Positions 54,091 through 64,000 of a stretch of DNA of 64,000 nucleotides are shown here, piece by piece. This stretch comes from Cichorium intybus (Eukaryota; Streptophyta; Magnoliopsida; Asterales; Asteraceae): the NCBI GenBank assembly GCA_023525715.1, contig CM042016.1, forward strand, positions 77,979,382 through 78,043,381, read 5' to 3'. Position 1 is the stretch's first letter, and each line of letters starts with the position of its first letter. The notes under the pieces are model-generated. The model made no database searches. It was not told the origin of the DNA and was given only the letters and a program-made list of their open reading frames with translations. The position numbers were made by a program, and so were the translations under genes.

Positions 54091-55570
54091 TATGGTCTCA
54101 AATATAATTGTTTTGAATATACTCCCTGTATACGTTATATTTGATCCATGAAGCTATGCTTTGGATCGATGACTTTGATGTCTTGTCTGAATATTTCATC
54201 AATGATTTTGGATGAAATTGTGGAACTGGCTATAGCATATAGCAAATATGTTCAAGATATTGAACACCTGGAAGGTAGTTTACTTAAGATTTACGGGACC
54301 ATTTTCCCTATAAATCTGAAGTCGATGACTACCAATGAATCTGAATCAATTGTGTATATGAATTGGTTAGCAACGAATGATGCTAACATGAATTGTAGAA
54401 ATAAGAACATTATGGTTCTAAAATCAGAAATAAAATGGACGAAAATCCATTGTAAATTACCGTTGTTGAGAATACCGGTTATTTTCCTTTGCTTAAACTC
54501 GGAAAAGAGTTAGTAAAGGAAGGATGTTTGAGTTAGCATATGCAGTATTTGCCAAGCTAAATAAAGCGGTGATAAAAGTGTAAAACTTTAAATGAATTCT
54601 AGGATGTTTCTTTCAAAGAATATCCAGAATTTTCACCAGATTGATTAGAAGAGTTTATGATTAAACTGGTCCTGGGAGCTGTTCCTGTTATTGAGGCTCC
54701 ATATTGATTAGCATCTGTAGAGATGGCAGAGTGGTAAAACAATTAGAAGAAATTGTTTTTGAATTGGGGTCTCATATGGCCGAATGTGTCATTATATGGA
54801 GCCCTATCTTGCTTGAAAAGAAGAAAGACAAGTTAATGTGTATGTACATTGACTACTGAGAATCTGATATTCTCGAAACCAGACTGAATATGAGGTACAT
54901 TTGTACCAGATATTGGAGTTACTTCACTGAGTTAAGTGATATGTAAAATTCTCCAAGTATGAAAATTTGGCTAAAAGAAGTTTCATATTTTTGGGCATGT
55001 TATTAATGCCGGAAATGTTAAAGTAATTCCAGTGAAAATGATACTGTGATAAAACGGGAACCGCCTGAGGAATTTGACTAAAATTGTAGTTTCCTTGGAT
55101 TGGCGGGTTATTATAGGAGAGTTGTAGAAAACTGCTCCTTGATTGCTGTTTAGCTGACTAAAGTTGACCAAGAAAAGTGAAAAGTTGACCACAAATATCT
55201 TTTCAAAGGTTGAATTAAACCTTATATGAAGCTCCGGTGTTAGCATTATCGCTAAGCGGAGAAGATAAAATTGTTTTATAGAAATGCATCCAGAGTTGAT
55301 TTTGGATACATGATATTGCAGTAGCAATTATGACTTTGGCATAGAAGCTTTGGAGACACTATTATTATAGTGTAAAGCTTACCGTTTGTATGGATCATAA
55401 AAGTTTGAAATACTTAATTGATAAAAAAGAAGCTAAATAAGAGATAGCAAAGATAGATGGGTTACTTAAGGATTTCGGTTATGAAATCTGGTACCATCTT
55501 GGAAAGGCGGATGTGGCTATAGATGCCTTGAACTGAAAATAATATCTTTTGAAAGATATAACCACATACG
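54091..55570 (+). pseudogene. pol: Tekay-like protease, RT and RNase H remnants
   Basis: Readable pieces across frames: protease active-site region (VIFDP then stop, about 54,137-54,152); RT SPILLEKKKDK and MYIDY (about 54,800-54,860); RT thumb FLGLAGYYRRVVENCS (about 55,090-55,140); RNase H YEAPVLAL (about 55,227), LWRHYYYSVKLTVCMDH (about 55,350-55,400) and SLKYLIDKKE. Several parts have been shortened, and each domain has multiple stops and frameshifts. Confidence 0.7.
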
Positions 55571-56900
55571 TGAGTGTGGCGAATAGATTACCTGAGTTGA
55601 TTCGGGTAGCACAAAAAGAAGTGTGCAAATCTGAAAACATGAAAGATGAATGAATGATTAGCTATCGAAAGAAACTAGTTAGAAACTCACGACGATTGAA
55701 AACCCTTGGGGTTGTGTATGTGAGTTCCAAAGCAAAATGAGATATGAAATTTACCCTTAAAAGATGTATATTGGGGTAGATATGCAAAATGCCCGGGGCA
55801 GTACCAAACTGTGTAGGATGATATAACCTATGTATTGGTGGTCGGGGCTAAAGAAAGACATTGAAAGACATGTGAAAAGTGTTTGACTTGTGTGTAGCTA
55901 CAGTCAAATCATTAAAAGCATACAGAAAATTTAGCCGTTGTCGGTCCCAAAGAAGAAATGGGACGATATTATTATAGACTTTGTAATAAAGTCTTTGCAA
56001 GTACCGCATGGGTATGACACCATTTGGGTAATTGCAGATTGATTGATGAAAACAGTGTAGATTTATACTGACCAAGGAAGTAATAAAGATCGAAAAGTAG
56101 TGAAAAACTACATAGAAAGATAAATTAGTCGACATGCGCTGCAGGTGTCGATTGTATCGGGTCGAGATACTAGAATTATTTGCTGAATTTAGCAGTAATT
56201 CCTAGAATTATTAGTTCAAAAGTACTAGCAAGTACTGTATATGATTTACAGATTGATAGACGAGGCAAGATAATGACGCAGACTCCAGAAGATATGCCTG
56301 AAATCTGCATAACAGACCTTAGCGGAAAACAAGAAGACCGGCTATCCTTGGTAGAAGTTGTAGATAATTATAGATATTATACTAGTGTTTTACTGACTTG
56401 TAAGAAGTATTGTATGGACTACCGTGTTATCCTCCGATTTATAGGATTGGAGATGTGGAACCGCCGTTGGCTAGATCCTAGACGGTGGTACAAGTTAAAA
56501 AGAAGACTTGATAAATACGAGAAAATTGGAAAATGGCTAAGAAGCAATAAGTTAGTACACGAACCAAAGAGTAAAACTGTTGAAATTCCAGATGAGGAAT
56601 GACGAGGAAATCAAAAGATCCCTTGGAAAGATTAAAAAAATTTGTTTGAGACGAAAGGAAAGTTAAGTCCTCAACTATTGGACCTTTCCATATATCCCAA
56701 AGAGTAAGAATTGGGGGGATCGATCGAAGATTCTTAATGAACTTCGAGATATTTGTAATGTTTTCTATGGGTCTCATAATTCTGAGAACATAGACTGATA
56801 AATTTCAATGAATACCTCGTGTTGAATTTGAGGTAGATGAGAAGTTATGGTACCCGGGACAGCCGGAGGAATGATAGATGAACAGTGATATAACCGCGAA
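55571..56900 (+). pseudogene. pol: Tekay-like integrase and chromodomain remnant
   Basis: Zinc-binding YWWSGLKKDIERHVKSV-like stretch (about 55,835-55,880), integrase core around WDDIIIDFVIKS (about 55,963-56,000) and HDTIWVIAD (about 56,015-56,040), a decayed end of the core (56,250-56,500), VEIPDEE (56,578-56,598), GPFHISQ-like (about 56,683) and, at about 56,820-56,880, a sequence resembling the start of the chromodomain (VDEKLWYPGQPEE). The chromodomain normally guides insertion into heterochromatin. Confidence 0.65.
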
Positions 56901-57030
56901 ATAAGAAGACTAGTATGGTTAAGTGCTTAGGAAATACCATAGAGGTTTCCATATGATATGGGAAACCGGAATTGTAACGAGAAAGAAATACCCTCGCATG
57001 ATAGTATGATTTCGGGGACGAAATCTTTTG

Positions 57031-57045
57031 AAGGAGGGGAGAATT
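57031..57045 (+). other. Polypurine tract of the Tekay-like element
   Basis: AAGGAGGGGAGAATT immediately before the 3' LTR. Confidence 0.8.
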
Positions 57046-59512
57046 TGTAACACCACGATACTTTTGATAAGTATTAAAATGTTAATTGTAGTGTATTTAT
57101 GATTTAACATGGTGTTCTAAGTATTAGAAAGTTAATACTAAAAAAAGGGTAAATTGGTCATTTTACCATAAAAGGGTAATTTGGTCATTTGACCAAGTGA
57201 AGGACCAATTATGTAAAATTATTGTTGCTTGTGGCAAAAGTATAAGAAAAGAGAGTTTTATTGTGATAAAACTTGATTATTGTGGTAAAAGTTCAAGAAA
57301 TGGAACTTAGGGACCAAATTTGTAAAATTTGGAAAATATAAAAAAAATGAGAAATATCTCTCATTATTTGTGGCTGATCATTTTAGGCTACGGGAATGGT
57401 TTTGGAGAGCAAAAATTCTGGAAATCTTTGAAGCTTGAAGCAGGAAATCGGATTAGTAGCTTGGAATTGGTGATTCTTAAGCTAAACAAGGTCAGTATTC
57501 CAAGTTCTTGAAGTGTTCTTGGTGGGTTTTGTGGGAAAACTGAAATCTGCAATTTCAGTGAAATCCATGGTGTTTGTATATGATTTTTGTGCTTAAATAT
57601 GTTCATGTAGTAAGAACATATGTTAAAATAGCAAAGTAGGTTGCTATTCTTGATAAATTGAAATGTTGCTCAAGAACCCTAAAATCCAAGTTTATATGAT
57701 TAACTTGATTCTAATGGCTTAAAATGGGTTCTAGATGCTATATTGACTGAAAGAAATCAGTAGAAGCAAGTAAAATTCAAGAATTTCGGTTTTTGGACCA
57801 AAATGTCAAAAACGGGAATTGTTGGAAAATGTTTGAATTATATGATTTCCATGGGTTAAAACTAGATGTAAATGAATGGTTTTTGACCTGGAACAATCCT
57901 CTATCGATTAAGTCATGTATTAAGGGCTTAATATGAGAAAATGGGATTTTATAGCATAAAAATCGGGGATTCTGGCCTGCTGATCAGCCCTCGCGACGCG
58001 ACCATAAGGGTCCTCGCGACTCGAGGTCGCGAGAGAAGCTCTGAAATCCTCTGTTAATATTTTGAACAATTTCCAAGTTTGATTTTGATGCTAGGCTTAT
58101 CCGATTGACCTGAAATTTTAAACATAGGTCCAATATGTTATGAAACTTCATGGAAAATTATCGAAATACGAATACGACCTCCCGAAAGTACTGTAGTAAA
58201 ATACGCGTATTTCGAGAAGTGTATTAAATTTTTATAACAATGGTTATTGATTGGAAATGCTTGGAAATGGTCCCCAATTGTATTGTATAGGACTCTTGTG
58301 TATTAGAGTCAACTGAAATGGTTATTAACCTATTATCATTTGGTATATAAATGAATATATAGGTACGGGATAAATGGTTGTGGTGCACGCAAAGGCAAGA
58401 AACAACCGGGATTTAAATGCAGCTAATATCCAGGTGGGTAATCTCACTGATATCATATATGATACATGATGATTGAATTGTTACAGTTCTGAAACTGCTT
58501 TGGGGGACAAAATTGACAGTTGACAGATGCCTTTGAAAAGACAATACCAGATAAGCCGTGAGTCTACGATAGACAAGAATGGAGCTGTGAGTCAATAACA
58601 GAAATAATATGACAATATCAGATAAGCCGTGAGTCTGAGAAAGACAAGAACGGAGCTGTGAGTCATTAAATGAATAAATGAATAAATGAATAAATAATGT
58701 GACAATACCAGATAAGCCGTGAGTCTATAATTGACAAGAACGGAGCTGTGAGTCAGTAAAAAGACAATACCGGGTAAGCCGTGAGTCAATGACATGACAA
58801 GAACGAAGCCGTGAGTCTAGGCAAAAGCAGGACAAACCCGTGAGCCATATTTGATTTTGATATTTGACTTTTAGTCCAAATAGTGCAGTATTTTGACTAT
58901 GATATCGGGTTATTGAACCCAGCCGGTGCAGCCTTTGGGCTATGACTTGTATATTGAAAATGACATGGTGCGGCTTACATAGCCATGACATATGATGCAG
59001 TCCATTGTGACTAAGAAACATGGGACAGAAATGGTTAGACATGATTATATGTGCAAATAACTGACGTAGCTTGATAATTACAGGTTTTGTGATTCAGCCT
59101 GTAAGGCTACAGATTAGGATGTAAAATCCTAGAAGATATGTGGTCAGCCAGTACGGCTAGGAGTTTGGATTCGATATCCAGACAGATATATGATTGTATT
59201 TTTATACATGTTATTTGCAGATACGATTACTCACTGAGCTTTGTAGCTCATACCGTTTGTTAAATGTCCCTGCAGGTTAGCATAACCCTGATAAGGGTAA
59301 GGATAAAGTCCGTGATTCAAGAAGTGGACTTGTAGATGCTATCAGTAGCAGCCCGGCTTATAAGGAGGTTATATTATTTGTACACTCCTTGATACACTTG
59401 TACACGTTTTTATTAAAAATATACCCCTTTGTTTATGGTTTTATGTACTGAAACCTATGTTTTAAATGAAAAATTTTCAGGGGTGTTTTTGTTTTAAAAG
59501 CCGGGTGTTACA
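57046..59512 (+). repeat. 3' LTR of the Tekay-like element
   Basis: 2,467 bp, about one difference per 90-100 bp from the 5' LTR in the stretches I compared. CpG palindrome pair at 57,992/58,015, identical to the 5' LTR; tandem subrepeats at 58,540-58,825. Confidence 0.9.
57992..58023. promoter_or_regulatory. CGCG-N-CGCG pair in the Tekay-like 3' LTR
   Basis: CGCGACGCG and CGCGACTCG, 23 bp apart; no extra CpG loss compared with the 5' LTR. Confidence 0.55.
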
Positions 59513-59517
59513 TCACC
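59513..59517. repeat. TSD TCACC, right copy
   Basis: Pairs with 50,873-50,877. Confidence 0.88.
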
Positions 59518-60726
59518 TCAGCTTGATTGTCACAGCTTCTACAAACTTCATATTCACCCAAGTTCTACATGCAAAAAATAGACATTTCGAGATCTATATG
59601 TACCAACCATGTTTAAAGTAAATTTACATATGTAATTGAACTACAATTTAACATACTTACCTTAGAGATGTCGTTAAGATGATATTTAGCACTAGGAACC
59701 AATACGTCATTCCACTTTTTTGCCCACATCCTTTTCTTATCAAGCCGTTTCATAACCTTTTCTCTAATACCGTCAAGTAGATCAAGCACATGCTGATAAC
59801 GCAATGCACCAATCCAAGAATTAAATGTTTCTGAAATATTATTAGTGAGGTAATCACACTTGGAAGTCGTGCCAAACTTGCTTCTACTCCATATCTTTTT
59901 CTGATTGTTATTCAAATATTTAATGGCATCTTGACTTACATCGCTAATGTCCTTCAATAACCTGTCATGCTCAGTACGACAAAGGTTTTTGCTGCACTCC
60001 ATATTTTCTTGTTGAAGAAATCACCATGAAAATGTTTCTTGAAGTTGCTATATAAGTGTCGTATACATTCTCTATGCTCAACATTAGGATAAACATGCAT
60101 AATAGCTGCTTCTAACCCTTTTTGCATGTCTGATGAGATAACAAGACCATCTGGCGTTCCAATTGCTTTTTTAAGTGACTCAAGAAACTATATCCATGAT
60201 TGTGTATTTTCTGATTCAAGCACAGAATAGGCTATCGGAAATTTGGAATTATTACCATCAATGCCGGTTGCAGCGACTAGAACACCGTTGAACTTCCATT
60301 TTAAATGACAAGCATCAAGAGCAATATAAGGACGACAACCAACAAAAACCCTTCAAAACAAGCTGCTAGAGAAATAAAAAACCTTTTGAAACGCTTCTTG
60401 TCACCAACTATATCAAAGTCAATGTCAATAATGCTTCCTTGGTTCCTATTTAGTAGTTCTTCTCTAAATGCATCTACCTTCATGAATGAGTCTTCCCACT
60501 TACCATACATATCAGTATAAGCTTGCTCTTTCCCTCTAAAGACTTTTAGGTATGATACATCGACACTGTAAGTTTTCATAATCCATTTTCTAAGCTCCAT
60601 AACAGAGATATCCCCATCAGATTTCAACTTGTCTGTAACCAGATTTGCAATCCATCCTTGAGTAGCACGTTTATTACCACCCTTGTTGCTTCGAGTACAA
60701 GTATGAGTTTCCACCATTTCCTTAAC

Positions 60727-60802
60727 CTACAAAACAATTAAATAAATATAAATAAATTTTTATTAACAAGCATGATACATATAACTTATGGTATATACTT
60801 AC
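60727..60802 (-). other. Predicted intron 1 of the MULE transposase
   Basis: 76 bp on the minus strand with donor GAA|GTAAGT and acceptor TTTTGTAG|GTT; removing it keeps the frame (ITFEV joined to KEMVE). Confidence 0.7.
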
Positions 60803-61507
60803 TTCAAAGGTAATCCCATCTTGCATGATAGAAGCATGGATTCTCCACTCGCAATCTATGTTTTCACACCTTGCTGTGAATCGTGTGGGGTCACTTTTTT
60901 GGATGAAGTAGTCAAACTCATTTATGATTGCATAATGGTTCAAAGCTCTCCTAAAACAAATCACATTTTCAAAATTTGAGTCCACCTTCATGCTTAGACT
61001 GTTATTGCTAAATGAGTAAGTTTCATCATCACTGTTCATTAACTCATATTCATTATCAGAACTAAGATGACTATGATAACTTCCTTCACTAGGACAATAG
61101 TCTGAATCATCATCATCATGTGGTGCATCTGTGTTGGCACATAAATGGCTACTTACGCTGGGGTTATGTGAGCTGAGGTTATTATTTGTTGTCATATAAA
61201 TTGTTACTTCTTTTTCATTTTCATACATGGTAAGCATAGCCAAGAACATCTCCTCAGAATCAAGCTCGATAAATGATTGGTCTCGTGCATACTTATCAAC
61301 ATAGCAAATTGAAAATTTTGGATTGTTCTTTGATGAATAACGCTTTATGACTTCTTCTTTTAGTATACTAAAGTTGTATGAAGATGTGTCTATGTAGATG
61401 CATTTTTGAAAACCAAAGCAATATATTTTCTTGCAAGTGTTCTTTGCTAGCCGAAAGATACCCCCATATTTCGGTTTAAGCTTGTACTTGGACAACGGTA
61501 TACCCAT

Positions 61508-62297
61508 GGAAACATAGTCGATTATTGGAGACTCAACAATGTTCTCCCAACTCGGTTTTGATATGCCATCAAGTGTGTCCGCCTGTGACTGTTACATGTT
61601 TAAATAATGATAAGGTTTTAACTATGTTCAAATACATGGAAGACAACTTCAAAGTAAATAACTTTACTTCAGGGCAATTAATGATGTTTTCCTCTGTTGA
61701 TTTGTTACCATTCAATTTCTCGCCTGTTAATTTGTAGCCATTGAAAACATTTGTTAGTTTGTTTCCATTCAAGAATGTCAATCACATAAGATTACACACA
61801 AATTGGCGTTCAATATGAAATTCATTAATCAACACAATTACTAACTGATCTGAATCACCTTCCATGTTAAAAAACGCAAACTCCAGGTTAGGAATCAGAA
61901 TTCACGGCAAGGGTTGTGATGTATGATGTGATCTGAATTGCAAAGATTGTTGTGATATTGAACACTGAATTTCGATTGCTGCAATACCTAATAAACAACT
62001 TAGACTTCTACAATTCGCCACAAACAAAGATGCTTCTCCAGCGATTATTGCAATACGTGAACTTCCTGATGGCTGTAATGCATGAACCCAAGAAACAATG
62101 TAGCAACAATCTGCAATGCGTGAACCCACAAACAACGTGATCAGACTACGTATTAAGACTTCTCGATTAGCGATTGTTGCCATGAACTCACCTTTGGCTG
62201 CAATGCATGAACTTACTGATGGCTCAATGCGTGAATTTACTATGACCTATCGTTCCAATGTTGAAGACGAACTACGTAATAAGACTTCTCAATTAGC
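61508..62297. other. MULE right arm, upstream of the transposase
   Basis: About 0.8 kb of presumed promoter/leader. A duplicated stretch with ACTACGTA(T/A)TAAGACTTCTC occurs at 62,144 and 62,267 (about 123 bp apart), and GCAATGCGTGAA/GCAATGCATGAA words repeat at 62,115, 62,199 and 62,226. Short frames on either strand are unconserved. Confidence 0.5.
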
Positions 62298-62514
62298 AAA
62301 AAAAAAGGGGTAAATTGGTCAATCTATCTTTTATTTTAAGTTAAGATGATTATTAAATATGATAAATGATTATAAAATTCTAAGAAATGATTAAAATGAA
62401 AACTTGGTTAAATACGATATTTTAAAAGTTACTAAGAGTATTTACGATATTTAAATTTAAGGCTGGACAAATATGATATTTTAGCGTTTAACAAGGGTAT
62501 ACACGAAATTAATC
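62298..62514 (-). repeat. Right TIR of the MULE
   Basis: Inverted match of 48,841-49,058, with GTTTAACAAGGGTATACACG at the outer end. Confidence 0.85.
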
Positions 62515-62522
62515 ATCTCCTT
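62515..62522. repeat. TSD ATCTCCTT of the MULE, right copy
   Basis: Pairs with 48,833-48,840. Confidence 0.75.
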
Positions 62523-63777
62523 TATGTTCAAACGAAAAGCAGTCACAATGGCAATCTCATAACAGAACCCTAAAAATAAACCCCTCTCTCGAAGCCGTCG
62601 TCCTTTTCCGCCATCTTCAGTCGCCGGCACCCCTCCTCCAGCCGCCAATACCAGTCCACCGCACCACCTATCAGAACCCTCAAGTCCACCTCCTTCTCTA
62701 TTCCGTTCTCTTCTGATGCTTTTGCTCGAAAAGGAAGAAGCCGGACACGGTTAGCCAACCAGCTCCAGGTCTCCAAACCTCTTCATGTATCCTCTAACCC
62801 CTAATTTCATTCTCATTTTCAACCACTGCACCATTACGCCACCACTTTGAAATCTATGACTACCGTCAATCTAAACGATAAATCCGTGTCTACCGTCTCC
62901 ACCATTCTGATTTCCAAAATTGAAGATACCCTCTACCTTTCATCTCCTAAATCGATCTTTCGGTCTATCTAAACCCTGAAAGCCATGACTACCGTCTCCA
63001 TCGCCACTGAATAAACAGTTTGATATGTGCTTTATCAAATATTATGAGTATGCGTGTCTGACTATTTGACCTGTAACTTATTTTCTTTTTGTTTCTGGGT
63101 TTTGGTGGACTGGCATATTGCTGTTCAATGGAACAAGTTATTGGGTCCGCATCATGCACGCCAGGTATTTGATGGAATGATTGTTTTGTTTTACATGGAA
63201 ATGACCCATACTTATTTAATCTTTCATTTTCTATCTGTTTCGGTATAAATGCAAGGACTTTTGGGTTTTGGGGGGATAGAGCCTCCGCAATGGTGAAGAT
63301 GGTTTCAGAGGAAAAAGCTCGATGGACACAAATATATGTTTTTTCATGTTTTGGTTGTAGTATTATTGTAGTTAAAAAAACTGTTTTCCATGTTCTGGTT
63401 GCAATTTTTTTTCCTAATCTGGTTGTAAGTATATTGGGATGGGATAAAAATGATAAAGTTAATTGCTAATTTGGAAATCTGGGCTTTGATTTCTATGTGA
63501 AAAGAGGTTGAGACCAGATCTAAAAGCTCTTCAGGTATTCATTATTTGATTATCTAACTGTTAAATCATATATTTATTTTTCAACATTTTTTCTCAATTT
63601 TTCATCATATTTATTTAGTTTTCATCATTTCGTCTCATTTTTTCGTTTAGTGGATGTGTATATGTAATGTTGCTGTTTTTTGGCTGGTAGTATGTTAATG
63701 TCAACATTAATGTTTGAAAAAGAACTTCCTTTACAGTTTATGCTTAAATGATCAAGTTATTCTTGACATTGATTCAT
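62523..63777 (+). other. Right flank of the MULE, probable continuation of the last Helitron
   Basis: Begins with a C/T-rich UTR- or exon-like stretch (62,570-62,800: Pro/Ser/Arg-rich translations), then T-rich intron-like DNA with acceptor-like sites. At about 63,105-63,165 a short exon-like piece (WHIAVQWNKLLGPHHARQ) ends at CCAG|GTATTTG. I do not recognise it. No complete gene. Confidence 0.4.
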
Positions 63778-64000
63778 ATGCTACAACACGATCAGTACGC
63801 CTCTGAATCGATTGAACTGCTGAAGAGACAAGGCATTGATTTTCAGAAGAATCACGATTACGGGATAGATTCCGTCAAATTCTCTGAGCTGATGATGTCA
63901 TCGGGATTGGTCTGTAACGAGCTTGTGAGTTGGGTTGCGTTTCACAGCGCTTACGACTTCGGCTACTTGGTTAAGATCCTGACTGGACGGTGTTTACCCG
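63778..64000 (+). CDS. CAF1-type deadenylase (CCR4-NOT), partial, runs off the window
   Basis: 74 codons open to the window end. The translation matches the middle of plant CCR4-associated factor 1: SESIELLKRQGIDFQKN, SVKFSELMMSSGLVCNE and VSWVAFHSAYDFGYLVKILT. The FHSAYDFGYLVK stretch carries the third acidic residue of the DEDD RNase D-like active site. CAF1 removes poly(A) tails as a CCR4-NOT subunit in the cytoplasm. The family is about 270-280 residues and often intronless, and its first 90-130 residues (with the first DxE motif) are not upstream here; ATG 63,778 is only the first Met of the open stretch. This suggests a truncated or Helitron-captured fragment, or an exon of an intron-containing copy. 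Confidence 0.82.
   Translation, partial: MLQHDQYASESIELLKRQGIDFQKNHDYGIDSVKFSELMMSSGLVCNELVSWVAFHSAYDFGYLVKILTGRCLP

Larger units (their letters stand above)
50878..59512 (+). mobile_element. Tekay/Del-like Ty3/gypsy (chromovirus) element
   Basis: 8,635 bp; LTRs of 2,449 and 2,467 bp starting TGTAACACC and ending GGGTGTTACA; PBS TTGGTATCAGAGCC; polypurine tract AAGGAGGGGAGAA. TGTAACACC ends, a Met-tRNA PBS, very long LTRs and a chromodomain-like tail after integrase point to the Tekay/Del lineage. The internal region is only 3.7 kb and every coding domain is riddled with stops, so the copy is non-autonomous although its LTRs are very alike. Confidence 0.87.
59513..61507 (-). pseudogene. MULE transposase (MuDR family), interrupted and frameshifted
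   Basis: Minus-strand gene, ATG at 61,505-61,507. Exon 1 (61,507-60,803) has an acidic linker (HDDDDSDYCPSEGS) and the MuDR N-terminal domain: FRRALNHYAIINEFDYFIQK, CENIDCEWRIHAS. Intron 1 (60,802-60,727, 76 bp) has GTAAGT and TTTTGTAG. Exon 2 (60,726-59,661) has HTCTRSNKGGNKRATQGWIA, the DDE core with LDACHLKWKFNGV (frameshift just before, about 60,347), GIDGNN, SW followed by TAG (about 60,188), SSDMQKGLEAAI, a second frameshift near 59,985, and NNISETFNSW. Intron 2 (59,660-59,565, 96 bp) has AAG|GTAAGT. Exon 3 (59,564-) has EYEVCRSCDN and is cut by the gypsy insertion; the SWIM finger continues at 50,877. It would cut and rejoin DNA at the TIRs. Confidence 0.85.
48841..62514 (-). mobile_element. 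MULE (Mutator-like element) with long TIRs, containing a Tekay-like insertion
   Basis: Left TIR 48,841-49,058 and right TIR 62,298-62,514 are inverted copies of about 217 bp, flanked by an 8-9-bp TSD. Without the gypsy insertion (8,640 bp with one TSD) the MULE is about 5.0 kb. It carries a transposase gene on the minus strand with broken frames, a minisatellite and about 1.3 kb of non-coding DNA on the left arm. It would have been autonomous before its transposase decayed. Confidence 0.85.

Noticed and set aside
62570..62776. Minus-strand 68-codon open frame starting METWSWLANRV
   Set aside because: The opposite strand of a C-rich UTR- or exon-like stretch; no homology recognised and no splice context.
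63105..63200. Possible PPR-repeat piece (ARQVFDGM)
   Set aside because: Only eight residues fit a PPR signature and the match spans a splice-donor-like CAG|GTATTTG; surrounding residues do not continue the repeat.

Overview
This is a plant nuclear window (flowering plant, probably a eudicot; I cannot name the species) made almost entirely of nested transposable elements. The evidence is Athila-type Ty3/gypsy elements with a tRNA-Asp primer site, a Tekay/Del-type chromovirus with 2.4 kb LTRs, Ty1/copia elements, Helitrons with CTAG/CTAA 3' ends, a Mutator-like element (MULE) with long terminal inverted repeats and a hAT-type MITE. The only host-like coding sequence is an N-terminally incomplete CAF1 deadenylase fragment running off the right end. 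There are no prokaryotic features, CRISPR arrays or rRNA genes.

Left half (1-35,670). An old copia pol remnant (12,181-13,163) was hit by two elements. The first is a copia element whose 3' tail lies at 1-273 and 11,279-12,180; that tail was itself split by a complete Athila element (274-11,278, 5-bp TSD CATCA, 1.12 kb LTRs, gag/pol with stops). The second is a minus-strand Athila element (13,164-20,765), which received a hAT-type MITE (16,637-17,290, 8-bp TSD) and was then cut by a plus-strand Athila element (20,766-35,670). That third Athila carries an essentially complete copia element (24,594-32,185, minus strand, TSD CTTTG) that encodes only GAG. The second and third Athila copies belong to one non-autonomous subfamily: a short ORF, coiled-coil-like in the second copy, sits where RT, RNase H and integrase should be. 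All three Athila copies keep an ATHILA ORF-1/env-position ORF behind a predicted intron of about 333-348 bp.

Middle (35,670-48,481). Long (AT)n tracts alternate with non-autonomous Helitrons (about 37,354-41,613; 42,052-45,585; a further 3' end at 48,481). The first Helitron lies inside an (AT)n tract.

Right (48,482-64,000). A further Helitron-like 5' end begins at 48,482 and is interrupted by a MULE (48,841-62,514, about 217-bp TIRs, TSD ATCTCCTT). The MULE transposase gene (minus strand) is cut inside its SWIM finger exon by a Tekay-like gypsy element (50,878-59,512, TSD TCACC). The interrupted sequence resumes at 62,523 and ends with the CAF1 fragment.

The most unusual signal is a paired CpG palindrome, CGCG-N-CGCG twice with starts about 22 bp apart. 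It recurs about two dozen times in Athila LTRs and 3' internal regions, and also in a copia LTR remnant and both Tekay LTRs, with unrelated spacers. A second signal is a 28-bp motif present four times in the GAG-only copia element, whose flanking arms change in a base-pair-preserving way.
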